A DNA stretch of 64,000 nucleotides from positions 1,240,001 through 1,304,000 of the forward strand of contig NZ_CP145608.1 of the NCBI RefSeq assembly GCF_036884295.1, in the 5' to 3' direction. The notes below the pieces were generated by a model. It saw nothing but the letters and a program-made list of their open reading frames with translations. It ran no database searches and was not told the origin of the DNA. Positions 8,898 through 19,088 of the stretch are shown here, piece after piece. The position numbers were made by a program, and so were the translations under genes. The DNA is from Brochothrix thermosphacta DSM 20171 = FSL F6-1036 (GTDB lineage: Bacteria; Bacillota; Bacilli; Lactobacillales; Listeriaceae). Within the stretch, counting starts at the first letter, position 1. Every line of letters starts with the position of its first letter.

Positions 8898-9404
8898 ATG
8901 AAAAAGGCAGGGTCGTTTATTTGGGATATATTGAAAGTAGTCATAGTGGCGCTGATAATTACGATGGTCGTTCGTACATATCTCTTTGCAGCAGTAAAAG
9001 TAGATGGAGATTCAATGGATCCAACATTATACTCAGGAGAATACTTATTTATTAATAAGTTAAAGACAGCAGATCGTTTTGATATCGTTGTTTTCCCTGC
9101 ACCAGATAATGAATCAGCGGAGTACATTAAACGCGTGATTGGTTTGCCAGGTGATAAATTGGAGTACAAAGATGATACACTTTACATTAACGGAAAGAAA
9201 TACGAGGAACCGTATCTTGATGAGTTCAAGAAGCAAGAATCGAGCGCATTGACACCTAACTTCGTTATTGAAAAAATTCCTGAAGGGAAATATTTCCTCA
9301 TGGGAGATAACAGACGCGTAAGTAATGATAGTCGTTATTTTGGTGCTGTTAATGAATCAACAATCGATGGGGTTGTCATCAAATGGGGTAAGAAGAACCT
9401 ATAA
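8898..9404 (+). CDS. sipX: Type I signal peptidase
   Basis: A 168-aa membrane serine protease that cleaves signal peptides from exported proteins. One N-terminal transmembrane anchor (about 10-31), the catalytic serine S39 in DGDSMDPT, the general-base lysine K78 in YIKRVIGLPGD, and the box E motif GDNRRVSNDSR. It has a strong AAGGAGG site and an extended -10 (TGCTATAAT near 8856) upstream. It is one of two paralogous signal peptidases here; Listeria has three at the same place. Which sip number it matches is a guess from order. Confidence 0.93.
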   Translation: MKKAGSFIWDILKVVIVALIITMVVRTYLFAAVKVDGDSMDPTLYSGEYLFINKLKTADRFDIVVFPAPDNESAEYIKRVIGLPGDKLEYKDDTLYINGKKYEEPYLDEFKKQESSALTPNFVIEKIPEGKYFLMGDNRRVSNDSRYFGAVNESTIDGVVIKWGKKNL

Positions 9405-9438
9405 TGTAACTTTATAAAAAATAATAAGATGAATATGA

Positions 9439-9469
9439 AGTAGTAAACCAAATTGGTTTGCTACTTTTT
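9439..9469 (+). terminator. Terminator between the two signal peptidase genes
   Basis: GTAGTAAACCAA (9440-9451) pairs with TTGGTTTGCTAC (9453-9464) with one mismatch, followed by TTTTT. It suggests the two sip genes are separate units. Confidence 0.7.
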
Positions 9470-9682
9470 CTTTCCAATCAAAGAAACTACATAAGATATG
9501 TTGTCTTTTTTTATTGTCATTTGTCTATAAGGGTTGAAAAAATGCTATAATAGTAAAGATGTTTCATACAATTTGAGAAAATGATAAATGTTATTAAATA
9601 AAGGGTTCGTTATTTAAAACCTCTTAATAATGTTAAAAAACATAACATTTCAAGATAGTTATATCACATAAGGAGGAGCACA

Positions 9683-10213
9683 ATGAGCAAACTCTCGAGA
9701 GATACGAAATACAGCATTGTTAAGTGGTTTCGTCTGAGTGTGGTAGCCTTAATATTATGTTTGATTGTGCGGTTTCTCGTTTTTGTTCCAGTTACAGTTG
9801 ATGGCTACTCGATGATGCCAACTCTTAAAATGAAAGAAGTTGTTTTGGTTAATCGTTTAAGTGAAGTACATCGTTTCGATACGATTGTTTTTAATGTTGA
9901 TAAACATCAGTATGTTAAGCGAGTAATTGGTATGCCAGGTGACCATATAGTTTATAAGAATGACAAACTGTACGTTAATGGCGTTTTGCATAAAGAATCA
10001 TATTTACAGGCTTACCGCGATAAATTAAATAAAAACGATACTTTTATGAGTGATTATGATATTACAGTTGATCCCAATACATATTATGTTTTAGGTGATA
10101 ATCGTGATAATAGCAATGATAGTCGTTATTTTGGAACGATACCCACAGATAGTGCGGTTGGTGTTGCCAAATATGTTTATCTACCACTTAATGAGATGAG
10201 AGTCGTCAAATAG
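9683..10213 (+). CDS. sipY: Type I signal peptidase, second copy
   Basis: A 176-aa paralogue of the preceding signal peptidase. It has the N-terminal anchor (about 15-37), S43 in DGYSMMPT, K79 in QYVKRVIGMPGD, and GDNRDNSNDSR. The two proteins differ clearly outside the motifs, so they are old duplicates that probably process different precursors. An extended -10 (TGCTATAAT near 9543) and AAGGAGGAG precede it. It is followed after 11 bp by rbgA and probably co-transcribed with it, as in Listeria. Confidence 0.93.
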   Translation: MSKLSRDTKYSIVKWFRLSVVALILCLIVRFLVFVPVTVDGYSMMPTLKMKEVVLVNRLSEVHRFDTIVFNVDKHQYVKRVIGMPGDHIVYKNDKLYVNGVLHKESYLQAYRDKLNKNDTFMSDYDITVDPNTYYVLGDNRDNSNDSRYFGTIPTDSAVGVAKYVYLPLNEMRVVK

Positions 10214-10224
10214 GAGGAAAAAGA

Positions 10225-11121
10225 ATGACAATACAATGGTTTCCAGGTCATATGGCCAAAGCACGTCGTCAAGTAACAGAAAAATTAAAATTGGTGGATA
10301 TTATTTTTGAATTGGTAGATGCACGTTTGCCGATTAGTTCAGCAAACCCAATGATGCATGAAATTATTCATCAAAAACGCCGTGTGGTTATTTTAAATAA
10401 AAGTGATATGGCTGACCCAAGTATAACTGAAAAATGGTTGGAATATTACGAGAAGCAAGGTATCCGAGCAGTAGCTATCAACTCTAAAGATGGTAAAGGA
10501 TTACACAAACTCACTAAAGCTGCTCAAGCAGAAATGAGTGAAAAATTTGAACGTAATTTAAAACGTGGGATGCGTCCGCGTGCCATTCGTGCGATGATTT
10601 TAGGAATCCCAAATGTTGGTAAATCAACGCTGATTAATAGACTGGTGAAAAAGAATATCACTCAGACTGGAAACCGTCCGGGTGTTACAAAAGCACAACA
10701 ATGGATTAAAGTGGGCAAAGAGCTGGAATTATTAGATACTCCGGGGATTTTATGGCCGAAATTCGAGGACTCAGAAGTAGGCTACCGTCTTGCTTTGACA
10801 GGCGCTATCAAGGATGATATTTTAAATCTGATTGACGTATCAGATTATGGTTATGATTACGCTGCTAAATATTACCCTGCGTTTTTAATGTCATATTTAG
10901 GTACTGATGAACCGATGACACCAAAAGAAATGCTTGAACGTTTGGCTCTCAATCGTCAACTTACAGACGGCGAGCATATCGATTATAGTCGTGCTGCTGA
11001 ACATTTTGTCCGCGATTTCCGTGCCTTAAAACTTGGTCGTATCACGTTGGATCGTCCGGAAGAGTTAGAGATGGCAGAAGAAGCTGACGAAGAGGTGGTT
11101 TCAAGTGACGAACAAGCCTAG
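10225..11121 (+). CDS. rbgA: Ribosome biogenesis GTPase RbgA (YlqF)
   Basis: A 298-aa circularly permuted GTPase needed for late 50S subunit assembly. The G motifs come in permuted order: G4 NKSD (58-61), G1 GIPNVGKST (127-135), G2 in RPGVT, and G3 DTPG (171-174). The C-terminal domain binds the ribosome. It sits between the signal peptidase and rnhB, its usual place in Bacillota, and its 3' end overlaps rnhB by 17 bp, so translation of the two is coupled. Confidence 0.96.
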   Translation: MTIQWFPGHMAKARRQVTEKLKLVDIIFELVDARLPISSANPMMHEIIHQKRRVVILNKSDMADPSITEKWLEYYEKQGIRAVAINSKDGKGLHKLTKAAQAEMSEKFERNLKRGMRPRAIRAMILGIPNVGKSTLINRLVKKNITQTGNRPGVTKAQQWIKVGKELELLDTPGILWPKFEDSEVGYRLALTGAIKDDILNLIDVSDYGYDYAAKYYPAFLMSYLGTDEPMTPKEMLERLALNRQLTDGEHIDYSRAAEHFVRDFRALKLGRITLDRPEELEMAEEADEEVVSSDEQA

Positions 11122-11878
11122 TATTGCTGCCATTAAAGCACAATTAGCGAATGTTAGCGCCCTGACAGATCCATTGCTGCTAGAGTATGCAAATGATGAA
11201 CGAAAAGGTGTTCAACAAGCATTGGCGCAATGGCAACGACGTCACCAAGCATTAAAAGCATTAGAGTTGAAACGTGAAGAAATGTGGCTCTATGAAACAG
11301 AATTCATCGCTAAAAACTATGCTTATATTGCAGGCGTTGATGAAGTGGGACGTGGTCCATTAGCAGGTCCTGTCGTTGCTGCGGCTGTAATATTACCACA
11401 AAATACAAAATTAACTGGAATCGATGACTCGAAAAAGTTAAGTTATGATAAAAAACAAGCGATGTACAAAGCCATTAAAGCGGAAGCCATTGCAATTGGT
11501 GTTGGAATAATCGATGAGAAAACAATTGATGCCGTTAATATTTATGAAGCTACAAAATTAGCGATGTCCGATGCGTTGGCACAACTTGATCCTCAGCCTG
11601 ATGCTGTTTTGATTGATGCCATGCCGTTGAAATACGAAGATGCTCAAATATTGTCGATTATTAAAGGGGATCAAAAAAGTTTATCCATTGCAGCTGCTTC
11701 AATTATTGCGAAAGTTATTCGTGATGAGATGATGACTGAGTATGCGAAAACTTACCCTGGATACGATTTTGAACATAATTTTGGTTACGGTACTGCGAAA
11801 CATTTAGCTGGATTAGAGGCCCAAGGCGCATGTCCGATACATCGTCGTAGCTTTTCACCTGTTAAAAACGTTTTATAG
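11105..11878 (+). CDS. rnhB: Ribonuclease HII
   Basis: A 257-aa enzyme that cuts the RNA strand of RNA-DNA hybrids and removes misincorporated ribonucleotides. The catalytic acidic pair is D79-E80 in [14 protein letters not shown], and later acidic residues lie in VLIDAMPL and AKVIRDEMM. About 70 N-terminal residues precede the catalytic core, as is normal for Gram-positive RnhB. It starts at GTG 11105 inside rbgA, with GAGGTGG upstream. Confidence 0.95.
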   Translation: MTNKPSIAAIKAQLANVSALTDPLLLEYANDERKGVQQALAQWQRRHQALKALELKREEMWLYETEFIAKNYAYIAGVDEVGRGPLAGPVVAAAVILPQNTKLTGIDDSKKLSYDKKQAMYKAIKAEAIAIGVGIIDEKTIDAVNIYEATKLAMSDALAQLDPQPDAVLIDAMPLKYEDAQILSIIKGDQKSLSIAAASIIAKVIRDEMMTEYAKTYPGYDFEHNFGYGTAKHLAGLEAQGACPIHRRSFSPVKNVL

Positions 11879-11955
11879 CAAAAAAAAGCGCAAGTAAATA
11901 ACTCAAATAAACGTTTCTTTTTCTTGTAAACTTAAAGAAAAGGAGGCGTTTTTTG

Positions 11956-12738
11956 ATGTGGACAGAAAGGAAAAAATGGTTATTTGAGGCATCACATTCT
12001 TATTCAAATCGACGTCATATGTTAGAAGAAATAGTGAAAAAAGATAATTTAAAATGCATAAAAACACCATCATTATACAAAGGATATGAAAAACAAGAGA
12101 TTGTATTTATTACACAATCTGATGAAGAATATCCCGAAGCTTTTCGTGAAATGTATGATCCGCCACTTTATTTTTACGCAAAAGGAAATTTAACACTTTT
12201 ACGAAAAAAGATGATAGCGATTGTTGGTGCAAGGCAATGTAATAAAGGAATAGATAGACTGATGCAACCGATTATTAAACAACTAGTAGCAGCGGATGTC
12301 GGTATTGTTAGCGGATTAGCCACAGGTATAGATACTCATGCGCATCGCATCACTCTCATAGAAAAAGGAGATACAATTGCCGTTCTAGGTAGTGGGATGT
12401 ACCGACTTTACCCACAAGAAAACGCATTATTATACAATTATATGCTTCGCAAAGAATTGGTCATCAGTGAGTATGCGCCACCAATATCTGCCCGTAAATG
12501 GACGTTTGTTGAACGTAATCGACTTGTTAGTGCATTGTCACAAGGGGTATGGGTAGTGGAAGCCGCAGAAAAAAGTGGCAGTTTAATCACAGTTGATTAC
12601 GCATTAGATGAAGGTAAATCGATCTTTGCGACACCTGGTTCACCTTTGAACAAGCAAGCAGTGGGGTGTAATCGTTTGCTGCAAGAAGGAGCGATACTGG
12701 TGATCTCTGCTGATGATATTTTAAGAGAAATAACTTAG
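11956..12738 (+). CDS. dprA: DNA processing protein DprA
   Basis: A 260-aa protein that loads RecA on incoming single-stranded DNA during transformation. The Rossmann-like core has IVGARQCNKG, VSGLATGIDTHAH, VLGSGMYRLYP and SGSLITVDYALDEG. It ends at the core and lacks a long C-terminal winged helix, like other short DprA proteins. I start at ATG 11956, 9 bp from AGGAGG; a TTG directly before it is less likely. In Listeria sucC/sucD-type genes do not intervene either, so the rnhB-dprA-topA order is as expected. Confidence 0.93.
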   Translation: MWTERKKWLFEASHSYSNRRHMLEEIVKKDNLKCIKTPSLYKGYEKQEIVFITQSDEEYPEAFREMYDPPLYFYAKGNLTLLRKKMIAIVGARQCNKGIDRLMQPIIKQLVAADVGIVSGLATGIDTHAHRITLIEKGDTIAVLGSGMYRLYPQENALLYNYMLRKELVISEYAPPISARKWTFVERNRLVSALSQGVWVVEAAEKSGSLITVDYALDEGKSIFATPGSPLNKQAVGCNRLLQEGAILVISADDILREIT

Positions 12739-13073
12739 AGGAGTTGTTGATATTAAAGGGCTTCTTCTTTATAGTTGTATATCGTTTGTATTTTTTCTTC
12801 TATTATATAGCGTTTGTTTTTAAAGACGTTAAAAAAATAGCTTTAAATAGCGACGTATTTTAGTCAATATTGTTGCAGTAATATGGAGGCTTTGAATGAG
12901 CTTTATTTTACTTTTGGAATAGTTGCATGATACAATTCGAACGTACTGTTAATTAATATCTCGTGAAAAGGCTTGTAACTCGCGGGTTTTTCTATTATAG
13001 TATGTTATGTTAACTTAAACGCAACCGCTTACCATTATTAAATGGAATTGAAAGATGAGAGGACTGAAATAGT
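12739..13073. other. Region upstream of topA
   Basis: 335 bp with no good gene. A tiny frame at 12898 (8 codons behind GGAGG) could be a leader but has no further support. A CG-rich patch (CGCAACCGCTTACC near 13020) resembles a CcpA site only loosely and I do not call it. Confidence 0.3.
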
Positions 13074-15152
13074 ATGGCTGATTATCTAGTCATTGTTGAG
13101 TCACCAGCGAAAGCTAAAACAATTGAAAAGTATCTTGGAAAAAAGTATAAAGTAAAAGCCTCAATGGGACACTTACGTGACCTTCCTAAAAGTCAAATGG
13201 GCGTTGATACTGAAAATAATTATGAACCACGTTATATTACAATTAGAGGAAAAGGTAGTATCCTAAAAGAATTGAAACAAGCAGCAAAAAAAGTGAAAAA
13301 AGTTTATCTCGCAGCCGATCCAGATCGAGAGGGAGAAGCAATTGCATGGCATTTAGCTAACAGTTTAAACCTTGATTTAGAAGACGATCTCCGTGTGGTA
13401 TTTAATGAAATCACACGGGATGCTGTTAAAGAATCGTTTAAACACCCTCGAAAGTTAGACATGGATTTGGTTAATGCACAACAAGCACGCCGTGTCCTTG
13501 ACCGTTTAGTAGGGTACAATATCAGCCCTGTTTTATGGAAAAAAGTAAAAAAAGGTTTGAGTGCTGGTCGTGTACAATCGATTGCATTAAAATTAATCAT
13601 TGATCGTGAACATGAAGTTAATAAGTTTGTACCTGAAGAGTATTGGACAATTGATGGTCAATTCATTAAAGGTAAAAAACAATTCCAAGCCAATTTTTAT
13701 GGATTAAATGGCAAGAAAAAAGAATTGAAAGATAGCAATGATGTTAAAGAAATCGTTGATCAAATTAAGAGCAAGGATTTTGTGGTTGATAAAGTAACCA
13801 AAAAAGAACGTAAACGGAATCCTGCCGCGCCTTTTACAACGTCTTCACTGCAACAAGAAGCTGCGCGTAAACTTAATTTTAAAACACGTAAAACAATGAT
13901 GATTGCACAGCAATTATATGAAGGAATCGCGATTGGACGTTCGGGTACAGTAGGTTTAATTACTTATATGCGTACCGATTCAACGCGTATATCTGATACG
14001 GCTATTGAAGCAGCAAAAACATTTATTGGTGAAACTTATGGTGAAGAGTACCTTCGTACTGAAGCGCGTAAAGATAAGAAACAAAAAGGGGCTCAAGAAG
14101 CCCATGAAGCTGTACGTCCTTCCCGTTTAGATAAATCACCAACAGAAATCAAAAAATACTTATCGCGCGATCAATTCCGTCTATATAAATTAATTTGGGA
14201 ACGTTTTATTGCCAGTCAAATGGCACCTGCAGTTTTAGATACAATGAGAGTTGATTTATCTAATAATAATGTTAATTTCCGTGCGAATGGTTCTAAAATT
14301 AAATTTAATGGTTTCATGAAAGTTTACGTTGAAGGCTCTGATGATGGTACGGATGAAAAAGAAAACATTTTACCTGATATGAAAGAAGGCGAAACTGTTA
14401 AATCAGTAACCGTTGATCCCCGTCAGCATTTTACGCAGCCACCTCCACGCTATACAGAGGCCCGTTTAGTAAAAACGCTCGAGGAAATTGGAATCGGTCG
14501 TCCTTCAACTTATGCACCAACGCTTGATACGATTCAACGACGAAATTACGTCACGTTAGATAACAAACGTTTTATGCCAACTGAATTAGGTGAAATCGTT
14601 TATGGTCTGATTGCTGAGTATTTCCCTGAAATTATCGACGTTACGTTTACAGCCACAATGGAAGATAAATTAGATGCTGTCGAACATGGTAAAATGGAAT
14701 GGATCCGAGTGATTGATGAGTTTTATCAACCGTTTGAAAAAGAGATCCAAAAAGCAGAAGCTGAAATGGAAAAAATTGTCATTGAAGATGAACCTGCTGG
14801 CATCGATTGCGAGTTATGTGGCAAACCGATGGTAATTAAAATGGGCCGTTACGGTAAGTTTATGGCCTGCAGTGGTTTCCCTGATTGCCGTAACACAAAG
14901 GCGATTGTAAAAGAAATCGGTGTAATGTGTCCTAAATGTAAAGAAGGTCAGGTTATTGAACGTAAGAGTAAAAAGAACCGTATTTTCTACGGGTGTGATC
15001 GTTATCCTGCTTGTGAGTATGTGAGCTGGGATCGTCCAATCGAACGACCTTGTCCAAAATGTAACGAGCATACGCTGGTTGTTAAAAAGCTTAAAAAAGG
15101 AAATCAAATCACATGTACATCTTGTGATTATAAAGAACAAGAACAACAATAG
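13074..15152 (+). CDS. topA: DNA topoisomerase I
   Basis: A 692-aa type IA topoisomerase that relaxes negative supercoils. The Toprim domain is at about 1-115 ([15 protein letters not shown]; the acidic pair in [15 protein letters not shown]). The active-site tyrosine lies in [14 protein letters not shown], near residue 300. Three C-terminal zinc-ribbon modules are seen from about 585, beginning CELCGKP, CPKCKEG and CPKCNEH. Full length, with intact motifs. It is followed by its own terminator. Confidence 0.98.
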   Translation: MADYLVIVESPAKAKTIEKYLGKKYKVKASMGHLRDLPKSQMGVDTENNYEPRYITIRGKGSILKELKQAAKKVKKVYLAADPDREGEAIAWHLANSLNLDLEDDLRVVFNEITRDAVKESFKHPRKLDMDLVNAQQARRVLDRLVGYNISPVLWKKVKKGLSAGRVQSIALKLIIDREHEVNKFVPEEYWTIDGQFIKGKKQFQANFYGLNGKKKELKDSNDVKEIVDQIKSKDFVVDKVTKKERKRNPAAPFTTSSLQQEAARKLNFKTRKTMMIAQQLYEGIAIGRSGTVGLITYMRTDSTRISDTAIEAAKTFIGETYGEEYLRTEARKDKKQKGAQEAHEAVRPSRLDKSPTEIKKYLSRDQFRLYKLIWERFIASQMAPAVLDTMRVDLSNNNVNFRANGSKIKFNGFMKVYVEGSDDGTDEKENILPDMKEGETVKSVTVDPRQHFTQPPPRYTEARLVKTLEEIGIGRPSTYAPTLDTIQRRNYVTLDNKRFMPTELGEIVYGLIAEYFPEIIDVTFTATMEDKLDAVEHGKMEWIRVIDEFYQPFEKEIQKAEAEMEKIVIEDEPAGIDCELCGKPMVIKMGRYGKFMACSGFPDCRNTKAIVKEIGVMCPKCKEGQVIERKSKKNRIFYGCDRYPACEYVSWDRPIERPCPKCNEHTLVVKKLKKGNQITCTSCDYKEQEQQ

Positions 15153-15160
15153 TTATCATG

Positions 15161-15202
15161 CTGGGGCAATTATCCATTTTGGGATTAGCCTCAGTTTTTT
15201 TA
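15161..15202 (+). terminator. Terminator after topA
   Basis: CTGGGGCAATTATCC (15161-15174) pairs imperfectly with GGGATTAGCCTCAG (15181-15194), then a T-run. Confidence 0.65.
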
Positions 15203-15298
15203 ATTTTTACCTATAAACAGGAAAGTTCTGAAAGTTCGGAATTGTTTACAAATAAGCTTTTAGTATGATACGATGAATACGATTAAGGAGGCACCAAC

Positions 15299-16204
15299 AT
15301 GGAAATCAATCAAGAGAACAACCTTAATTTCAAAAAATATTTAGAAGTTGAACGAAATTATTCACCAGCTACTGTTGTGGCTTATATGGCTGATTTGAAT
15401 GAATTTACATCATTTTTAATAGAAGAAAATATTACTTCGTATCTTGCAGTGGAACTTTTAGACGTTCGACTATTTTTGACGCGTTTGCATGAACAACAAT
15501 TATCACGTTCGTCAGTTTCACGAAAACTATCAAGTTTACGTCAATTTTATGATTATTTATTGAGAACAGCGCAGCTTGCTGAGAACCCGTTTACCTCGAT
15601 ATCACATGCACGTAAGTATGTTAGTCTACCGCATTTCTTTTACTCAGAAGAAATGACTGAACTTTTCGAAACAGCTGAAAAACGTCAAACAAAGCTTGCT
15701 AGCCGTGATCGTGCGTTACTTGAAGTTTTGTACGGGACGGGAATGCGTGTTGCAGAGTGTGAAGCAATGACGATGGCGGATATTGATTGGAACTATAAAA
15801 CAGTCTTAGTCCATGGTAAAGGTAACAAAGAGCGACATGTGCCATTGGGGCAGTTTGCGCTTGAGGCATTGGAACTCTATATAGAGGAGTGTCGAACACC
15901 GTTGCTCGCTCATTTTAACAAAGAACATTCGACGGTTTTTATTAATAAAAATGGAGGTCCTCTCACAGCAAGAGGGATTCGTTACTGCCTGGAACAACTG
16001 ATGAAAGAAACAACTTTAACATCAAATATCCATCCGCATATGTTGCGTCATACCTTTGCGACTGATTTAATGAATGCTGGAGCCGATATGCGAACAGTAC
16101 AAGAGTTATTAGGTCATGTGAGTCTTTCATCCACACAAATATATACACATGTAACGAAAGAACATCTACAAGCTACTTATCGCAAGGCACACCCACGTGC
16201 ATAG
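15299..16204 (+). CDS. xerC: Tyrosine recombinase XerC
   Basis: A 301-aa site-specific recombinase that resolves chromosome dimers at dif with XerD. The N-terminal SAM-like DNA-binding domain is at about 8-95. The catalytic set is complete: R150 (GTGMRVAE), K174, H247 and R250 (HPHMLRH), H273, and the nucleophile Y282 (STQIYTH). It starts at ATG 15299 behind AAGGAGG. It lies between topA and codY, as in Bacillus and Listeria, but without trmFO before it and hslVU after it. Confidence 0.95.
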   Translation: MEINQENNLNFKKYLEVERNYSPATVVAYMADLNEFTSFLIEENITSYLAVELLDVRLFLTRLHEQQLSRSSVSRKLSSLRQFYDYLLRTAQLAENPFTSISHARKYVSLPHFFYSEEMTELFETAEKRQTKLASRDRALLEVLYGTGMRVAECEAMTMADIDWNYKTVLVHGKGNKERHVPLGQFALEALELYIEECRTPLLAHFNKEHSTVFINKNGGPLTARGIRYCLEQLMKETTLTSNIHPHMLRHTFATDLMNAGADMRTVQELLGHVSLSSTQIYTHVTKEHLQATYRKAHPRA

Positions 16205-16430
16205 CTTAATAAATAAGGTGAATTTGAACAATTTGTTTTTTATTTAAATCATTTTGGATATAAAACAATGATTAACAGTGTTTAATTGTCGCATAACATG
16301 ATATACTACCAAAGGATGTAATTGTAGTTAAAAAAATATTATACTTATCTTAATTGAATTTTAATTTTTTATTGCAAAAACAAGTATTGAGCTATATTAA
16401 ATAGTCAATATATATTAGGAGGAACAAACA

Positions 16431-17213
16431 ATGAACCTTACGTTATTACAGAAAACACGAGGAATTAACTCATTATTACAAAAATCTGCAGGTCACTCTG
16501 TTGATTTTAGTGAAATGGCGCTCACGATGAGCCAACTTATTGAAGCTAACGTTTATATCGTTAGTCGCAAAGGAAAACTATTAGGTGTTTCTGAACAAAT
16601 TGAAATCAATAACAATCGTATGATTAGTTTTATTGAGAGCCGTCAATTTCCTGCAGATTACACAAATAGCTTGTTTAACATTACAGAAACAACTCAAAAC
16701 ATTGATTTTGAAAGTCGTTATACTGTTTTCCCAGTTGAAAATGCTGGTATTTTTAAACAAGGCTTAACAACGATCGTACCTATCATCGGTGGCGGAGAAC
16801 GTCTAGGAACATTAATCCTTTCACGATTAACTGAAGGTTTTAATGATGATGATTTAATTCTTGCTGAATACGGCTCAACTGTTGTTGGGATGGAAATTCT
16901 ACGTGAGAAAACAGAAGAAATCGAAGAAGAAGCTCGCAGTAAAGCAGTTGTTCAAATGGCAATCAATTCACTATCATACAGTGAACATGGCGCTATCGAA
17001 CATATCTTTGAAGAATTAGGTGGAAAAGAAGGTCTACTTGTTGCATCAAAAATCGCTGACCGTGTAGGTATTACGCGTTCGGTTATTGTTAATGCGCTTC
17101 GTAAATTAGAAAGTGCTGGCGTGATTGAATCACGTTCACTCGGTATGAAAGGGACTTATATTAAAGTTCTTAATGACAAATTTTTAGTAGCGCTTGAAAA
17201 AACACGCATGTAA
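16431..17213 (+). CDS. codY: Global regulator CodY
   Basis: A 260-aa GTP- and branched-chain-amino-acid-sensing repressor of stationary-phase and nutrient genes. The N-terminal GAF domain is about 1-155; the C-terminal winged helix contains the conserved [20 protein letters not shown] near residues 218-238. Length and sequence are typical. It stands alone with a 226-bp upstream region and a terminator behind it; the usual clpQY (hslVU) neighbours are missing. Confidence 0.97.
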   Translation: MNLTLLQKTRGINSLLQKSAGHSVDFSEMALTMSQLIEANVYIVSRKGKLLGVSEQIEINNNRMISFIESRQFPADYTNSLFNITETTQNIDFESRYTVFPVENAGIFKQGLTTIVPIIGGGERLGTLILSRLTEGFNDDDLILAEYGSTVVGMEILREKTEEIEEEARSKAVVQMAINSLSYSEHGAIEHIFEELGGKEGLLVASKIADRVGITRSVIVNALRKLESAGVIESRSLGMKGTYIKVLNDKFLVALEKTRM

Positions 17214-17276
17214 TCAGTAATATCTTAATTTAATAATACTTTGGATCATGCCGCTTGGTGAGATTTTGACTACCGC

Positions 17277-17307
17277 AAAGGAACGATCTAATAGATTGTT
17301 CCTTTTT
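17277..17307 (+). terminator. Terminator after codY
   Basis: AAGGAACGATCT (17278-17289) pairs with AGATTGTTCCTT (17293-17304) with one G-T pair, followed by T residues. It lies inside the longest open frame of the next gene, which rules out the longer start. Confidence 0.85.
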
Positions 17308-17340
17308 GGTTTGAAAAGAATGTTAGGAAGGAAGTTGACG

Positions 17341-17763
17341 ATGAAGACAATTAATGAAACAGAAATTAGAGTGCGTTATAGTGAAACAGATCAAATGGCC
17401 GTTGTTTATCATACAAATTATCTTGTTTGGTGTGAAATTGGTCGAACTAATTTAATTTCGCAATTGGGATTTGATTATGTACAAATGGAAGAACAAGGTT
17501 TTTTAGCACCGGTTTTAGATGTGCATTTGCAATATAAAGCTCCGTTACGTTATGGGCAGTCAGCTATTGTTAAAACTTGGATTGAAACATACGATGGCTT
17601 ACGCACCACTTATGGCTACGAAGTGAGAGTGAAAGAAACAGGAGAACTTTCCTTGTTAGCAACAACGCAACATGCAATTGTTACAAAAGAAAAATTCAAA
17701 CCTGCATCATTTAGACGTCATTTTCCGGAGTGGGATAAAGTTTATAAAAAGGAAGTTGAGTAA
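17341..17763 (+). CDS. yneP: Acyl-CoA thioesterase of the 4HBT/YbgC family
   Basis: A 140-aa hotdog-fold thioesterase that would hydrolyse acyl-CoA. The family motif is RYSETDQMAVVYHTNYLVWCEIGR, with the catalytic aspartate just before QMA. I start at ATG 17341, 11 bp after AGGAAGG; longer starts would run through the codY terminator. It ends one base before the next start codon (TAAATG), so it is coupled to the YneQ-epimerase gene. The yneP-yneQ pairing is also found in Bacillus and Listeria. Confidence 0.85.
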   Translation: MKTINETEIRVRYSETDQMAVVYHTNYLVWCEIGRTNLISQLGFDYVQMEEQGFLAPVLDVHLQYKAPLRYGQSAIVKTWIETYDGLRTTYGYEVRVKETGELSLLATTQHAIVTKEKFKPASFRRHFPEWDKVYKKEVE

Positions 17764-18963
17764 ATGGCTTTTGGAATTAAGCGTTCAGAGTTAAATGATT
17801 GGAAAAAACGTGTCTCGCAAGGAGAAATAGCCTTTTTAACACATTGGTGGCAAGATAAACGTTTCCCAGGTGTAAAGAGTTTTACAAAAGTTGGCTGTGC
17901 CGACCGCGAGAAATTAATTGAATGGGGCCGTCAATATGGTTTACAGCCTGAATGGATGGATTTGAAACACGAAGATTTCCCTCATTTTGATTTATTTGGA
18001 GATAATCAATACCATATATTACGTGCTGAAGGCTTAGAGGCAACATTTGAAAGATTTGACATCACTTTATCCGAAGGAGAGACAAAGATGACGACACACA
18101 CACTTATAAACGATAAAGCGAGCATTAAAGTGGCAACGCTAGGTGCAGAATTGCAATCCTTTGTTCTAAAAGAAACGGGAATAGAATATTTATGGCAAGC
18201 AGACCCTGCTTATTGGGGACGACACTCACCGATATTGTTTCCTAATGTAGGCCGCTTAAAAGAAGACTGCTTTTATTTTGAAGGCGAACGTTATGAGCAG
18301 CCACAACATGGCTTTGCACGAGATAGTGAGTTTACATTGTTAACATCCTCACCGACTCATTTATTATTTGAATTAACAGAGTCTGAAAAAACGTTAAAGA
18401 ACTACCCGTTCCGTTTTAAATTACACGTGGGTTATTACTTGGATGGGGCAACTTTAAAAGTTGAATGGACGGTTGAAAACCCTGCGGATACTGATTTGTA
18501 TTTTTCAATTGGAGGGCATCCAGCCTTTAATATTCCATTAGAAGCGGGTAAAAAGTTGGCTGATTATCGCTTGGCTTTCGATGCGCCGTATACAGGAGAA
18601 TTATTAGGGTTAAAAGGCCCGTACTTAGAAGCGTCAGAACGTCATAAATTAACAGAAACACCTCAACAATTTATTACTTTAGAAAAAAGTTTATTTGAAA
18701 AAGATGCATTGATTTTTGATGACTTAAAAACGATTAAATTAGAGGATCAACTCGGTCGTCATGGCGTGTGCGTGAACACTGCTGAAATGGCATTTGTCGG
18801 TGTCTGGTCTCCAACTGATGCTGCGCCATTTATATGTATTGAGCCGTGGCAAGGCATTGCAGATACGGTAGATACAACGCAAGATTGGACTAAAAAATTT
18901 GGATCGCATCAATTAGCGCCGCAACAAATTTATAAAACAGCTTATGAAATCACACTTTACTAG
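17764..18963 (+). CDS. YneQ-like domain fused in frame to aldose 1-epimerase (LacX type)
   Basis: One 399-aa frame holding two normally separate proteins. Residues 1-108 match the small YneQ family (FLTHWWQDKRFPGVKSFTK, then HFDLFGD), whose function is unknown. Residues 109-399 are a complete galactose mutarotase-like protein of the LacX type (ARDSEF, GGHPAFN, and CIEPWQG near the end). The second half begins with Met109, which has its own strong ribosome site (AAGGAGA, 7 bp upstream). So the cell may make a fusion, a free epimerase, or both. The simplest origin is loss of the yneQ stop codon. The epimerase residues look intact. Confidence 0.8.
   Translation: MAFGIKRSELNDWKKRVSQGEIAFLTHWWQDKRFPGVKSFTKVGCADREKLIEWGRQYGLQPEWMDLKHEDFPHFDLFGDNQYHILRAEGLEATFERFDITLSEGETKMTTHTLINDKASIKVATLGAELQSFVLKETGIEYLWQADPAYWGRHSPILFPNVGRLKEDCFYFEGERYEQPQHGFARDSEFTLLTSSPTHLLFELTESEKTLKNYPFRFKLHVGYYLDGATLKVEWTVENPADTDLYFSIGGHPAFNIPLEAGKKLADYRLAFDAPYTGELLGLKGPYLEASERHKLTETPQQFITLEKSLFEKDALIFDDLKTIKLEDQLGRHGVCVNTAEMAFVGVWSPTDAAPFICIEPWQGIADTVDTTQDWTKKFGSHQLAPQQIYKTAYEITLY
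18074..18090 (+). promoter_or_regulatory. Internal ribosome binding site and start codon for the epimerase half
   Basis: AAGGAGA (18074-18080) lies 7 bp before ATG 18088, in frame with the upstream YneQ domain. It is as good as the sites that start separate genes in this window. Confidence 0.65.
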
Positions 18964-19009
18964 TTTTTTAATAAATGTAGTTGAGTTGAGCTGAGCTGAG
19001 CTAATACGA

Positions 19010-19042
19010 ACAAACACCGCTTTAGGGCAGGTGTTTTTTTGT
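19010..19042 (+). terminator. Terminator after the epimerase
   Basis: ACAAACACC (19010-19018) pairs with GGTGTTTTTTTGT (19030-19042). A short run of GAGCT-like units (four in a row, near 18980-19001) lies just before it. Confidence 0.7.
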
Positions 19043-19088
19043 ATAAAAAAAGCACTGATAATATGTCAATTACCAACGCTTTAAAAAA

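Noticed and set aside
12744-12860. Small TTG-start hydrophobic frame after dprA
   Set aside because: The start is too close to GAGGAG and the composition is that of AT-rich noise.
13010-13035. Possible CcpA site before topA
   Set aside because: At least three mismatches to the cre consensus.
17248-17340. 31 extra N-terminal residues on the thioesterase
   Set aside because: They would be read through the codY terminator; ATG 17341 has a good ribosome site.
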